From positions 941,949 to 1,005,948 of the forward strand of contig NZ_LMNF01000002.1 in the NCBI RefSeq assembly GCF_001422485.1: 64,000 nt of DNA. Direction: 5' to 3'. A program made the position numbers and the translations under genes. This DNA is from Agreia sp. Leaf283 (GTDB lineage: Bacteria > Actinomycetota > Actinomycetes > Actinomycetales > Microbacteriaceae). Positions 44,552 through 53,049 of this stretch are shown in pieces (position 1 is the stretch's first letter; the number at the start of each line of letters is the position of its first letter). The notes below the pieces were generated by a model. The model ran no database searches. It saw only the letters and a list, made by a program, of their open reading frames with translations, and was not told the DNA's origin.

Positions 44552-46378
44552 CCCCTCGGCGTCGGTCACCGGCAGCCTGCACACGAAGTCGGTGCACAGG
44601 TAACCGGTGTGCAGCCCGGACTGCGTCGTGCGCCCTTCGAGCAGGGCGAACCCCGCGTCCGCCCACGCGCGCGCCTCGGCGTCGGTCACGACGACCGTCG
44701 GCGACCAGGCGTGAGACCGGGCTGCGTCGACGAGGTCATCGGATGCCTCGTGGCCGGTTTCCGGCAGCACGATCACCAGTTGCTCGCTCGGCTCGATCAG
44801 CCTCTGCACGAGCTCGAGCGTGGCGCCGTAGCCGATGGGGCGCTGGAACGCCTCCTCGGCGACCGAGCCGATCGCCCCCGACACCGCGTCGCGGTAACGG
44901 CCGTCTCCCGTGAGGTCGAACAGGGTGAGGGCCGCATCGCACACCGCGCTGGTGCCCGAGGGGTACGCGCCCTCCGAGGTGTCGGCGACGGCCGCGATGT
45001 TCTGCGCCGAGAGCACGGAGTCCCGACCTCCCGGAGCGACGAAGCCCGCGTCGAGCACCGCATCGACGAGCCGACGCGCTCCGACCGCGTAGTCGACCCG
45101 GCCGGTCACCGTTCCGAGCGCCAGCAGTGCGCCGGCGAACGCGCCGTAGTCCTCGAGCGTCGCGGCCGCATCCGACCGCCGCCCACCGATGGATGTGCGC
45201 ACGAGCGCGCCGCCCGGTTCGAGGTGCGACTCGAGCAGGTAGTCGGCGGCTCGCGCCGCGGCTGCGATCCACTCGGGCCTGTCGAGAGCGAAGCCCGCCC
45301 GCGCGAGGACGGCGATGGCGAATCCGTTCCAGCCGGTGAGGATCTTGGCGTCGACGGCCGGAGGCGTCTCGAGAGCCCGACCCGCGGCATCCAGCGCGTA
45401 GTAGCCGCCCTCGCTGCGCGATCCGGCAACGGTACTCTCGGAATCTTGAGCCGAGCCGAATCCGCCCTCCGGCTGCTGCAGCACGGAGGTGAGGAACGAC
45501 GCGATTCCCTCGGCTGTCTCACGGGCCTCCGAGGCCGCAGGATCCGGGCTCGACCCGAGTCTCGCGTAGTCGTCGAGCAGCAGCGCATTGTCGTAGAGCA
45601 TGCGCTCGTAATGAGGGTCGCTCCAGTCGCGATTGACGCTGTAGCGGAAGAAGCCGCCCTCGACCACGTCGCGCAGCGGCGAGCGACTCATGGCGAGCAG
45701 TGTGCGCGCGGCAAGCGGGCTGCCTCGGCGAAGAAGCATCGACAGCACGGGGGCGACGGGGAACTTCGGTGCGCCCCCGAAGCCGCCGTGCTGGGTGTCC
45801 TCATAGCCCTCGAGCTCGCGCTCGACCGCTCTGAGCCGAGCCTCGGCGTCGGAGGGGATCGCGCCCTGCGGCGTGGCAGCGGCCGCCTGCGTCAGCGCAT
45901 CCGAGATCGCCGCTGCGGTCAGATCGACTTGGTCACGTCTCGCCTGCCAGGCGTCGTCGACGGCGTCGAGAACCTGGCTGAACGACGGGTGACCCTGAAC
46001 GGGCACCGGCGGAGAGTAGGTGCCCGCGAAGAACGCCTTGCCCTGCGGGGTCACGAACACGTTCAGCGGCCAGCCGAGGCCCTGCGTGAAGGCGCCGGCC
46101 GCCGCGAGGTACACCGAGTCGACCTCGGGATGCTCCTCGCGGTCGACCTTGATCGCCACGAAGCGGGAGTTCAGCTGCTGCGCCAGCTGCGGGTCGGAGA
46201 ACGACTCGCGCGCCATGACGTGGCACCAGTGGCAGGTCGAGTATCCGATCGAGACGAGAACGGGAACGTCTCGCCGCGCCGCCTCCTCGAAGGCCTCCTC
46301 GCCCCACGGAAACCAGTCCACCGGGTTGTCGGCGTGCGAGCGGAGGTAGGGACTGATCGCGTCGTGGAGCCTGTTCAC
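44519..46378 (-). CDS. thioredoxin domain-containing DUF255 protein (YyaL-like)
   Basis: 619 residues. The N-terminal thioredoxin-like part starts [36 protein letters not shown] and has the CxxC in [10 protein letters not shown] (Cys about 49 and 52); the C-terminal part is an alpha/alpha barrel similar to six-hairpin glycosidases ([43 protein letters not shown]). Conserved and widespread but without an established reaction. GTG start. It follows the aldo/keto reductase by 28 bp, so it may be the last gene of that transcript. Confidence 0.92.
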   Translation of the reverse strand: MNRLHDAISPYLRSHADNPVDWFPWGEEAFEEAARRDVPVLVSIGYSTCHWCHVMARESFSDPQLAQQLNSRFVAIKVDREEHPEVDSVYLAAAGAFTQGLGWPLNVFVTPQGKAFFAGTYSPPVPVQGHPSFSQVLDAVDDAWQARRDQVDLTAAAISDALTQAAAATPQGAIPSDAEARLRAVERELEGYEDTQHGGFGGAPKFPVAPVLSMLLRRGSPLAARTLLAMSRSPLRDVVEGGFFRYSVNRDWSDPHYERMLYDNALLLDDYARLGSSPDPAASEARETAEGIASFLTSVLQQPEGGFGSAQDSESTVAGSRSEGGYYALDAAGRALETPPAVDAKILTGWNGFAIAVLARAGFALDRPEWIAAAARAADYLLESHLEPGGALVRTSIGGRRSDAAATLEDYGAFAGALLALGTVTGRVDYAVGARRLVDAVLDAGFVAPGGRDSVLSAQNIAAVADTSEGAYPSGTSAVCDAALTLFDLTGDGRYRDAVSGAIGSVAEEAFQRPIGYGATLELVQRLIEPSEQLVIVLPETGHEASDDLVDAARSHAWSPTVVVTDAEARAWADAGFALLEGRTTQSGLHTGYLCTDFVCRLPVTDAEGLQLAFGNAEG

Positions 46379-46406
46379 GGTGTCGGCGCTCTGCTCGGTC
46401 GCTCGG

Positions 46407-47243
46407 TCAGTTGACCTCGTCGGGGTGCCCGCCGACGCGGCCGTCCTTCTCGAGAGCGGTGATCGAGGCCTGCTCGTCGTCGCTGAGCTCGAAGTCGAAG
46501 ATCTCGAAGTTCTCGACGATGCGGTCGCGGCTGTTCGACTTGGGGAAGATGATGTTGCCGAGCTGGATGTGCCAGCGAAGGATCACCTGGGCCAGCGACT
46601 TGCCGTGCGCATCCGCGATGGCCTGCACGTTCGGGTCCTTCAGCAGCGCACCGTGCGCCAGCGGGCTCCACGCCTCGGTCGCGATGCCGTGCTCACGTCC
46701 GAACGCGGTGATCTCGCGCTGCTGGAACTCGGGGTGCAACTCGATCTGGTTGACGGCGGGAACGACGTCGGTCTCGCCCAGCAGGCGGGTGAGGTGCTCG
46801 ACAGTGAAGTTCGAGACGCCGATCGACTTGGCGCGACCCGACTCGCGGATCTTCTCGAGCGCCTTCCACGCCTCGACGTAGTTGTCGTTCGCGGGGGCCG
46901 GCCAGTGGATCAGGTACAGGTCGACGTAGTCGAGCTGCAGGCGGCCGAGGCTCTTCTCGAATGCGGCGAGGCCCGAGTCGTAGCCCTGGTCCGCATTCCA
47001 CAGCTTCGTGGTGATGAACAGCTCGTCACGGTCGATGCCGCTGGTCTTGATCGCGTGGCCGACGCCCTCTTCGTTGCCGTAGATCTTGGCGGTGTCGATG
47101 TGGCGGTAGCCCACCTCGAACGCCTCGCTGACGACCCGCGACGTCTTGTCGGGATCGACCTTGAAGACTCCGAAGCCGAGCTGGGGAATGGTGTTGCCGT
47201 CGTTCAGGGTGATCGTGGGGACTGAGGATTCAGAAGTAGTCAT
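46407..47243 (-). CDS. aldo/keto reductase
   Basis: 278-residue NADPH-dependent TIM-barrel reductase. Signatures: [18 protein letters not shown] with catalytic Asp and Tyr (about 50-60), LIHWPAP with the catalytic His (about 113), [16 protein letters not shown] and the cofactor loop [15 protein letters not shown]. Resembles 2,5-diketo-D-gluconate reductase types. The start overlaps the lyase-like gene stop (ATGA), so it is coupled to it and may reduce a product of that pathway. Confidence 0.93.
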   Translation of the reverse strand: MTTSESSVPTITLNDGNTIPQLGFGVFKVDPDKTSRVVSEAFEVGYRHIDTAKIYGNEEGVGHAIKTSGIDRDELFITTKLWNADQGYDSGLAAFEKSLGRLQLDYVDLYLIHWPAPANDNYVEAWKALEKIRESGRAKSIGVSNFTVEHLTRLLGETDVVPAVNQIELHPEFQQREITAFGREHGIATEAWSPLAHGALLKDPNVQAIADAHGKSLAQVILRWHIQLGNIIFPKSNSRDRIVENFEIFDFELSDDEQASITALEKDGRVGGHPDEVN

Positions 47244-48670
47244 TGGACAATGCTGTCACGTTCGCCCGCCGAGGAGACGGCCTTGACGGCGTGGGCTACG
47301 AGGTTCCGACCGGTGTCGAGATGCCCGATCCGCTCCACCAGCTCGGCCGCGAGGTCTCGCGTGCCACGGCCCAACGTCGGCGCCTCGTCGAGGCTCGCCA
47401 CGAGCTCGGCGGCATGCAACGCCTCCACGGCGAGGATCTGACGGTGAAGCGTCACCTGTCGCTGCAGCAGGCGCACCGCGAGGGGCGCGAACGACGCCTG
47501 GTCCTCTACCTCTGACAACGTGGTTCCGGATGTCGACACCGGGTCGGCGAGGTGCCTCACCTCGGCGAGCATGTCGGCCGCCGCGTACCAGGTGAGACCC
47601 GGAACGGCGTTTCGACCCGCGCGCCGGAGCGGCGTCGCGAGACCGGAGAGCACGGCGATGCGTCGTTCGGAGATGCCCGCCGTGTGGGCGACGGCGACGC
47701 GCAGGCTCTCGAGGGCCAGAACCAGGCCGAGCGGCTCGAAGTTGCCGTTCGACACCAGCGCTCCCCCGGCTGGAGACTCGTCGAGCACGACGAGCGGGTT
47801 GTCGGCGGGAGCATTGAGCTCGGCCTCGACGGCCGCCGCGGCGAGCGCGATGGCGTCGCGAAGGGCGCCGTGCACCTGCGGAACCGTTCGGAACGACAGC
47901 GGGTCCTGCACCGACGCCGTACGCCCGGCGTCGTCGAGCAGGCCGCCGGCCACTCGCGACAGGATGGCCCGGGCCGTCTGCTGCCTTCCGGCCGAGCGGC
48001 GTGCGTGCACGCGCGGGTCGAACGGCGCCAGCGAGCCTCCCGAGCCGACGGCGCCCAGGACCTCGAGCGACAGCGCCGCGACGGCGTCGGACTCGTCGAC
48101 GAGCGCCCGCAGCTCGGAGATCGCGAGAGCGCCGACGCCGATCGAGTACGAGTTCGCGCTGATGGCCGCGAGCGCCTCCCCCGCGCCGAACGGCAGGGTG
48201 TCGCGCACGTGCGCCGCCACCTCTGCGAGCAGGGCGAGATCGGATGCGCCGACCGAGCCCGTCGTGTAGACCTCGGGAAGCGGGCCTCCGTCGAGAAGCC
48301 GCGCGTAGGCATCCGCCAGCTCGGGTCGCACGCCGGAACCGCCCAGCGAGAAGCCGACCACGCGGGCGAGAACCGTTGCGCGCACCTCGCGCTCGGCGAG
48401 AGGATCTCCGATGCTGCCGCGGTGATTGTCGATGACGCGGTTCTGGAAAGCGGCGATCTCGTCGGCCGCGACGACCGTGTCGCGACCGGCGCCGAGCTGG
48501 GTGTTGAGACCGTAGACGGCGGATCCCGACTGCTGCACCGACTCGACGACTCGACGCGCGCGACCGATCACCCCGACGACATCCGGGGCCAGCTCGACCG
48601 TCGCACCGTCGGCCACGGCGACGACATCGTCGATCGTGACCGGCTGCCCCTCGAGTCGGAGCGCGGGCAT
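47240..48670 (-). CDS. aromatic amino acid ammonia-lyase-like protein with altered MIO motif
   Basis: 476 residues of the histidine/phenylalanine ammonia-lyase fold. Aligned by eye to HutH, Tyr53 (VYGLNTQLG), His83 (DNHRG), Asn173, Arg261, Phe311 and Glu389 are present. However, the self-processing Ala-Ser-Gly that makes the MIO electrophile reads Ala142-Ser143-Asp144 (GSVGASDLALLAE, one residue short of GASGDLAP), and the QDPYSLR tyrosine is Leu258 (QDPLSFR). The reading frame is intact. It is therefore not a normal histidine ammonia-lyase. Coupled upstream to an LLM monooxygenase (TGATG) and downstream to the aldo/keto reductase. Confidence 0.85.
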   Translation of the reverse strand: MPALRLEGQPVTIDDVVAVADGATVELAPDVVGVIGRARRVVESVQQSGSAVYGLNTQLGAGRDTVVAADEIAAFQNRVIDNHRGSIGDPLAEREVRATVLARVVGFSLGGSGVRPELADAYARLLDGGPLPEVYTTGSVGASDLALLAEVAAHVRDTLPFGAGEALAAISANSYSIGVGALAISELRALVDESDAVAALSLEVLGAVGSGGSLAPFDPRVHARRSAGRQQTARAILSRVAGGLLDDAGRTASVQDPLSFRTVPQVHGALRDAIALAAAAVEAELNAPADNPLVVLDESPAGGALVSNGNFEPLGLVLALESLRVAVAHTAGISERRIAVLSGLATPLRRAGRNAVPGLTWYAAADMLAEVRHLADPVSTSGTTLSEVEDQASFAPLAVRLLQRQVTLHRQILAVEALHAAELVASLDEAPTLGRGTRDLAAELVERIGHLDTGRNLVAHAVKAVSSAGERDSIVQ

Positions 48671-49971
48671 CAGAAGTCCAGGAGGTTGCCGCGCAGGCCG
48701 CCGTCGCCGAACTCGCGACGAATGAGCCCTCGTCGGCGCAGCACGGGCACGAGCGGATCGAGGGTGCGGTGCACGTTGGCGGGATGCACCTGGCCGGCGA
48801 AGAGGAATCCGTCTCCGCCGCTGGCCTCGCCGAGGGCCTCGAGGTGATCGACGATCTCGTCGGCCGTGCCGATCACGGCGAGACCGTCGCGATTGGCGCG
48901 CACCTGCAGGATCTCGCGAAGCGTCGACCCGGGGGGCGCCGACTTCACGAAGTTGTCGAGGGTTCCCTGGTTGCTGTTGGTGGTGAGTTCGGGCAGGGGC
49001 GCGTCGAGGTCGAACGCCTTGAAGTCGACTCCAGAGAGGTACGAGATCGACTGCAGCGCTTCGTCGATCGCGGCCTGGTTGAGATCGGAGCGCCGGGCCT
49101 TGACGCTGGCCGTCTCCTCGGCATTCGCGGTGACGATCGGCGTGACCGCGAAGAGCACCTTCACGTGGTCGGGGTTGCGGCCCGCCGCCAGCGCCACCTG
49201 CCGGATGCTGTCGCGGAACTCGCGGTTGCGCTCAGGCGTCGACGACAGCGCGATGATCACGTCGGAGTTCTGCCCCGCGAAGTCGCGGCCACGGCCGGAT
49301 GCTCCCGCCTGCACCATCACGGGTTCCTGCGGCATGGGAGCGGTGTTGATCGGGCCGCGGACCTTGAAGAATCGGCCGTCGTGGTTGATCGGCGCCACCT
49401 TCGTGAAGTCCGCGAACACCCCGCGTTCGGCATCCTCGAGCACCGAGTCGGGCGCCCAGCTGCGCCAGAGTTTGCGGATCACACTGACCCACTCGTCGGC
49501 GCGGTCGTAGCGCAGATCGTGCTCGATCTGCTTGTCGAGGCCGTAGTTCTGGGCGGCGAGGTCGCTTCCGCTGGTCACGACGTTCCAGCCGAGGCGGCCG
49601 TCGGCGAAGTGCTGCAGCGTGGCCAGCAGGCGGGCCGCTGTGAACGGTTCGTAGAACGAGGCGCTGAGCGTGGGCACGATGCCGAGGTTCTGCGTCGCCG
49701 ACAGAAGGTACGGCACCAACGGCAGCGGGTCGTGCTTGGGGGCGAACCGGGCGTTGGCGAGGTTGACCTCGCTCGTTCCGCCGTAGGTGTCGGGAACCGT
49801 GACGCCGTCTTCGATGATCAGCAGGTCGAGGCCGCTGTGCTCGAACAGCCGGGCAGCGTCCTGGTAGACGTCGGGCTTCTTCCAGTCATAGCCGATGCCG
49901 TAGGTGGGGTCACCCCATCCCTGCACGCCGAAACCCGCGCCGAGAAACCATCCGAAGTGAAGCAGAGCCAT
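48670..49971 (-). CDS. LLM class flavin-dependent monooxygenase (NtaA/SnaA/DszA type)
   Basis: 433-residue FMNH2-dependent TIM-barrel monooxygenase. Patterns of the NtaA/SnaA/SoxA group: FLGAGFGVQGWGDP, YQDAARLFEHSGLDLLIIEDG, PTLSASFYEPFTAARLLATLQHFADGRLGWNVVTS, NHDGRFFKVRGPINTAPMPQEPVMVQAGASGRGRDFAGQ. Such enzymes cleave C-S or C-N bonds of sulfonates, sulfides or amino-polycarboxylates. A TAGGCT box six bases before ATG gives it its own leaderless promoter. First gene of the group LLM-lyase-AKR. Confidence 0.92.
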   Translation of the reverse strand: MALLHFGWFLGAGFGVQGWGDPTYGIGYDWKKPDVYQDAARLFEHSGLDLLIIEDGVTVPDTYGGTSEVNLANARFAPKHDPLPLVPYLLSATQNLGIVPTLSASFYEPFTAARLLATLQHFADGRLGWNVVTSGSDLAAQNYGLDKQIEHDLRYDRADEWVSVIRKLWRSWAPDSVLEDAERGVFADFTKVAPINHDGRFFKVRGPINTAPMPQEPVMVQAGASGRGRDFAGQNSDVIIALSSTPERNREFRDSIRQVALAAGRNPDHVKVLFAVTPIVTANAEETASVKARRSDLNQAAIDEALQSISYLSGVDFKAFDLDAPLPELTTNSNQGTLDNFVKSAPPGSTLREILQVRANRDGLAVIGTADEIVDHLEALGEASGGDGFLFAGQVHPANVHRTLDPLVPVLRRRGLIRREFGDGGLRGNLLDF

Positions 49972-49977
49972 AAAAAG

Positions 49978-49983
49978 AGCCTA
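49978..49983 (-). promoter_or_regulatory. -10 box (TAGGCT) of the LLM monooxygenase gene
   Basis: TAGGCT, six bases, ATG at 49971; independent promoter within the 50-bp gap after the cysteine-synthase-like gene. Confidence 0.5.
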
Positions 49984-50021
49984 AAAGTAGAAGAGCGGGC
50001 GTGCCGGGTCGATGGGGCCGG

Positions 50022-51068
50022 TCAGATCGAATAGGTGCCGACGCCGATGTCGGTGAGCCACTCGTCGTCGAACGCCTTGGTCAGGTAGTTCGCTCCCGTG
50101 TCGGGGGCGATCGCCACCACGACAGATCCCTCGGGCGCCGTGGCCGCGACCCGCAGGGCGACGGCGACGGCGAGTGCAGACGACGGACCCAGGAGCAGGG
50201 CTTCCGACGCGGCGAGCGTGTGCACCGTGTCGTAGATCTCCTGGTCGGAGACCACCAGGTACTCGTCGACCACCTCGTGGTGATAGGTCTGCGGCCAGTT
50301 CGCCTGGGTCCAGCGGTTGCCCGCGCCCTCCACGTTGATCTGGCCGGCGACGTTGCCGCTGTAGGTCGACCCGGTCGGGTCGGCCCCGATGACCCGGATG
50401 CGATCGGCCGAGACGTCTTTCAGATACCGGCCCGTTCCACTGATGGTTCCGCCGGTGCCGACGGATGCGACGAGGTGCGTGACCTTGTGGGCCGTCTGTC
50501 GCCAGATCTCCGGCCCGGTGGTCTGGTAGTGCGCGCCCGGGTTGCTCTCGTTCTCGTACTGAGAGGGCCGCCAGGCGTTGGGCAGCTCGGCCGCGATGCG
50601 ATCGGCGATGGCCCGCGCGTTGTTCGGGCTCTCCGGCGGCGCCTCCCAGTCGGCCTCGACCAGTCGCGCGCCGTAGGCCTTCAGCACGGCGCGCTTCTCA
50701 TCGGAGATGTAAGCGCTGTGGATGATCACGACGGGGTGCCCGGTGAGGCGGCCGACGAGTGCCAGGCCGATGCCGGTGTTTCCCGAACTCGACTCCACGA
50801 TCGTGGCCCCGGGCTTCAGCGCACCGCTCGCCTCGGCCGCGCGAACCATGTGCAACGCGATGCGGTCTTTCGCCGATCCGCCGGCGTTGCGACTCTCGAG
50901 CTTCACCAGCACGCGCGCCGGCAGCCCATGAGCGAGCACGTTGAGCTCGATCAGCGGAGTGTTTCCGATGAGCGAGACGACAGACGGCGTGACGTCCTCG
51001 ACGAGGTCGACACAGGGCTCGTCGCCCGACGCCGCAGCGGCCAGGGGATGCGTGTCGATGTTCGTCAT
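50022..51068 (-). CDS. cysteine synthase/cystathionine beta-synthase family protein
   Basis: 348-residue fold type II PLP enzyme. Motifs: SLIGNTPLIELNVL, GSAKDRIA with the PLP lysine (about 62), the substrate loop ESSSGNTGIGLA (about 90-101), phosphate cup VGTGGTISGTGRYL and PSSALAVAVAL. No CBS domain. It would make cysteine or a cysteine derivative from O-acetylserine or serine, or run a beta-elimination. TACGCT lies six bases before ATG. Set 50 bp upstream of the LLM monooxygenase in the same direction. Confidence 0.92.
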   Translation of the reverse strand: MTNIDTHPLAAAASGDEPCVDLVEDVTPSVVSLIGNTPLIELNVLAHGLPARVLVKLESRNAGGSAKDRIALHMVRAAEASGALKPGATIVESSSGNTGIGLALVGRLTGHPVVIIHSAYISDEKRAVLKAYGARLVEADWEAPPESPNNARAIADRIAAELPNAWRPSQYENESNPGAHYQTTGPEIWRQTAHKVTHLVASVGTGGTISGTGRYLKDVSADRIRVIGADPTGSTYSGNVAGQINVEGAGNRWTQANWPQTYHHEVVDEYLVVSDQEIYDTVHTLAASEALLLGPSSALAVAVALRVAATAPEGSVVVAIAPDTGANYLTKAFDDEWLTDIGVGTYSI

Positions 51069-51074
51069 GGGTCG

Positions 51075-51080
51075 AGCGTA
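51075..51080 (-). promoter_or_regulatory. -10 box (TACGCT) of the cysteine-synthase-like gene
   Basis: TACGCT, six bases, ATG at 51068; leaderless. Confidence 0.5.
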
Positions 51081-51197
51081 CGACCGGAGCCGCCGTACAC
51101 GGGTCGCTGTGTCGCTCTGTTACGCACAGCACGCCCTCACTCGGTGGGCGCTAGCATGGCTCGCGGTACGGGCAAGCACTCAACTGGAGGTCGTCGC

Positions 51198-52061
51198 ATG
51201 GGCACAGGTTCACTCGTCTTCGCCGGCGGAGGTGTCGCCGGAATCGCCTGGGAGCTGGGCGTCGTGCAGGGACTTCTCGACGCCGACCCGGCTCTCGTCG
51301 ATCGCCTACTCGCGCCGTCGACCCGGTTCATCGGAACATCCGCCGGTTCCGCGGTCGCCGCGCAGCTCGCGGGCACGACCGGTCTCACCGCGTCGTTCGC
51401 CGCGCAGCTCGAGGAGGAGACCGCAGAGCTCGGGGCAGACGTCGACGTGCAGGAGCTGCAGGCGCGCTTCCTTTCCGCCGTCCAGGGGGCGACCTCGCCC
51501 ACCGACGCGCTCAAGCGCATCGGCCGCCTCGCGCTCGAGACGCCGTCTGTCGACGAGTCGGTTCGTCTCGAGGTCATCCGATCGCGTCTCGCCGACAGCG
51601 AGTGGCCCGAGCGCGACCTGAGGATCACGGCCGTCGAGGTCGAACGCGGCGAGTTCGTCGTCTTCGACCGGTCGAGCGGCGTCGACCTCGTCGACGCCAT
51701 CGCCGCCAGCTGCGCCGTTCCGGGCGTCTGGCCGCCGGTCACCATCGGCGGTTCCCGTTACATGGATGGCGGGGCCCGGTCGGGCAGCAACGCCGACCTC
51801 GCCGCCGGCTCCGATTGGGTCGTCATCGTGACGCCCCTTCCGGGCGTGGGCGATCCCGGAGTCGGCACCGTCCCCACCGCCGAGCTCGAGGCGCTCGGCG
51901 GCGTTCCGACCGTCATCGTCTACGCCGACGCCGCGTCCATCGCGGCCTTCGGGCCGAATCCTCTCGACCCCACGACCCGGCGCGCATCGGCCGAGGCGGG
52001 CCGCGCGGTCGGCCGCGCATCCGCCGCCCGCATCGCGGCCGCGCTCGGCCAGGCCGACTGA
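51198..52061 (+). CDS. patatin-like phospholipase family protein
   Basis: 287 residues from ATG 51198 (GGAGG seven bases upstream; TAGCAT about 40 bp upstream). Patatin motifs: GGGVAGIAWELGVVQGLL as oxyanion loop, GTSAGS with the nucleophile serine (about 52), and MDGGARSGSNADLA with the catalytic aspartate (DGG, about 192). No signal peptide. Expected lipid acyl hydrolase; substrate unknown. Followed two bases later by the LbetaH gene. Confidence 0.93.
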   Translation: MGTGSLVFAGGGVAGIAWELGVVQGLLDADPALVDRLLAPSTRFIGTSAGSAVAAQLAGTTGLTASFAAQLEEETAELGADVDVQELQARFLSAVQGATSPTDALKRIGRLALETPSVDESVRLEVIRSRLADSEWPERDLRITAVEVERGEFVVFDRSSGVDLVDAIAASCAVPGVWPPVTIGGSRYMDGGARSGSNADLAAGSDWVVIVTPLPGVGDPGVGTVPTAELEALGGVPTVIVYADAASIAAFGPNPLDPTTRRASAEAGRAVGRASAARIAAALGQAD

Positions 52062-52063
52062 CC

Positions 52064-52660
52064 GTGCTGTACGAGAGCCGGGGCGCGCGGCCGAGGGTCG
52101 ATCCGGATGCGCTCGTCGCGGCATCCGCCATCGTTTCCGGCGACGTGACGATCGGTGCCGGCTCGCGCATCATGCACGGCGCGGTCGTGACCGCCGAGGA
52201 CGGACCGGTCGTGATCGGCGCCGACGTCGTCGTGCTCGAGAACGCGGTGATACGCGGACGGGCAGGCTATCCGGCCATCATCGGCGACAGAGTGATGATC
52301 GGTCCGCACGCCCACGTCAACGGATGCGTCGTGGGTGAGGGCGCGTTCCTTGCCACCGGTTCATCGGTCTTTCCCGGAGCGACCATCGGCGACGGCGCCG
52401 AAGTGCGCATCAACGGCGTCGTGCAGGTGAACACGCGGCTCGCTGCGGGCACCGTCGTTCCCATCTCCTGGGTGGCCGTCGGCGATCCGGCACAGCTGTT
52501 CTCCCCCGACAGGCACGACGAGATCTGGGCCGTGCAGCGCACCCTGAACTTCGTGGGCACGGTGTACGGAACCGGCCCGGCGGCGACGATGGCCGACATC
52601 ATGCGGTCGCAGTCGGAGTTCTACGGGGAGCACCGCGGCGACACGGCACTCGCAGACTGA
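52064..52660 (+). CDS. gamma carbonic anhydrase-like left-handed beta-helix protein
   Basis: 198 residues with hexapeptide repeats (DVTIGAGSRIMHGAVVTAEDG, VVIGADVVVLENAVIRG, RVMIGPHAHVNGCVVGEGAFLATGSSVFPGATIGDGAEVRINGVVQVN). The histidines of PHAHVNG match part of the metal site of gamma-class anhydrases, but the usual three-histidine set is incomplete here, so activity is uncertain. GTG start two bases after the patatin stop implies coupling. Confidence 0.85.
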   Translation: MLYESRGARPRVDPDALVAASAIVSGDVTIGAGSRIMHGAVVTAEDGPVVIGADVVVLENAVIRGRAGYPAIIGDRVMIGPHAHVNGCVVGEGAFLATGSSVFPGATIGDGAEVRINGVVQVNTRLAAGTVVPISWVAVGDPAQLFSPDRHDEIWAVQRTLNFVGTVYGTGPAATMADIMRSQSEFYGEHRGDTALAD

Positions 52661-52693
52661 CGCGCCGACGCGGCAGTGTCGGCAAATCACCCC

Positions 52694-52919
52694 GTTCCCT
52701 GAGCCTGTCGAATCGGCCGGGTTCGCTGCGTCGACACCCCCGTTCCCTGAGCCCGTCGAAGGGCGCCCGGTTCGCAGCGTCGAGACCCGTTCCCTGAGCC
52801 TGTCCGAGGGCACCCGCGTTCGGTCGAGACCCGTTCCCTGAGCCTGTCGAAGCTACCGCGCTGGTCGAGTAGGCCGCCCGCGGCCGTATCGAGACCCGTT
52901 CCCTGAGCCTGTCGAAGGG
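52694..52919. repeat. tandem array of five type-A palindromic repeats
   Basis: Copies containing CCCTGAGCCTGTCGAAGGG or near variants start at 52694, 52742, 52789, 52833 and 52898, all in the same orientation, 44-48 bp apart except the last, which is 65 bp on because a type-B repeat sits between. The spacers repeat too (GTTCGCNGCGTCGAGACCC), so the unit of about 47 bp was amplified as a whole. Confidence 0.85.
52861..52896. repeat. type-B palindromic repeat, left of the HNH gene
   Basis: TGGTCGAGTAGGCCGC, CCGCGGCC core, then GTATCGAGACC. Inverted relative to the copy at 54358-54392. Confidence 0.8.
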
Positions 52920-53049
52920 CACCCCCGCCAGGCCGCGTCCACTCCTCCACAACCCACGCCTCGCGACACTTATCCACAGCCTTTTCCCCTGATCAAGCAT
53001 CGAATACTTGATCCGACCCAGTGTCGGTGGTCCCTGTTTGACTTATCCC

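Larger units (their letters stand above)
52661..53049. other. 389-bp repeat-filled intergenic region
   Basis: No gene. It holds five type-A repeats and one type-B repeat (listed separately), then about 130 bp with the putative start region of the HNH gene. Long apparent reading frames here come only from the repeats (STGSGNG, FDRLRER). Confidence 0.75.

Noticed and set aside
52694-52919. Possible CRISPR-like array of regularly spaced repeats
   Set aside because: The spacers are themselves repeated, the repeat is the interspersed type-A palindrome found elsewhere in the window, and no cas gene is near.
52599-53000. Minus-strand open frames upstream of the HNH gene (rich in FDRLRER and STGSGNG)
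   Set aside because: These are translations of the palindromic repeats in different frames, not a protein.
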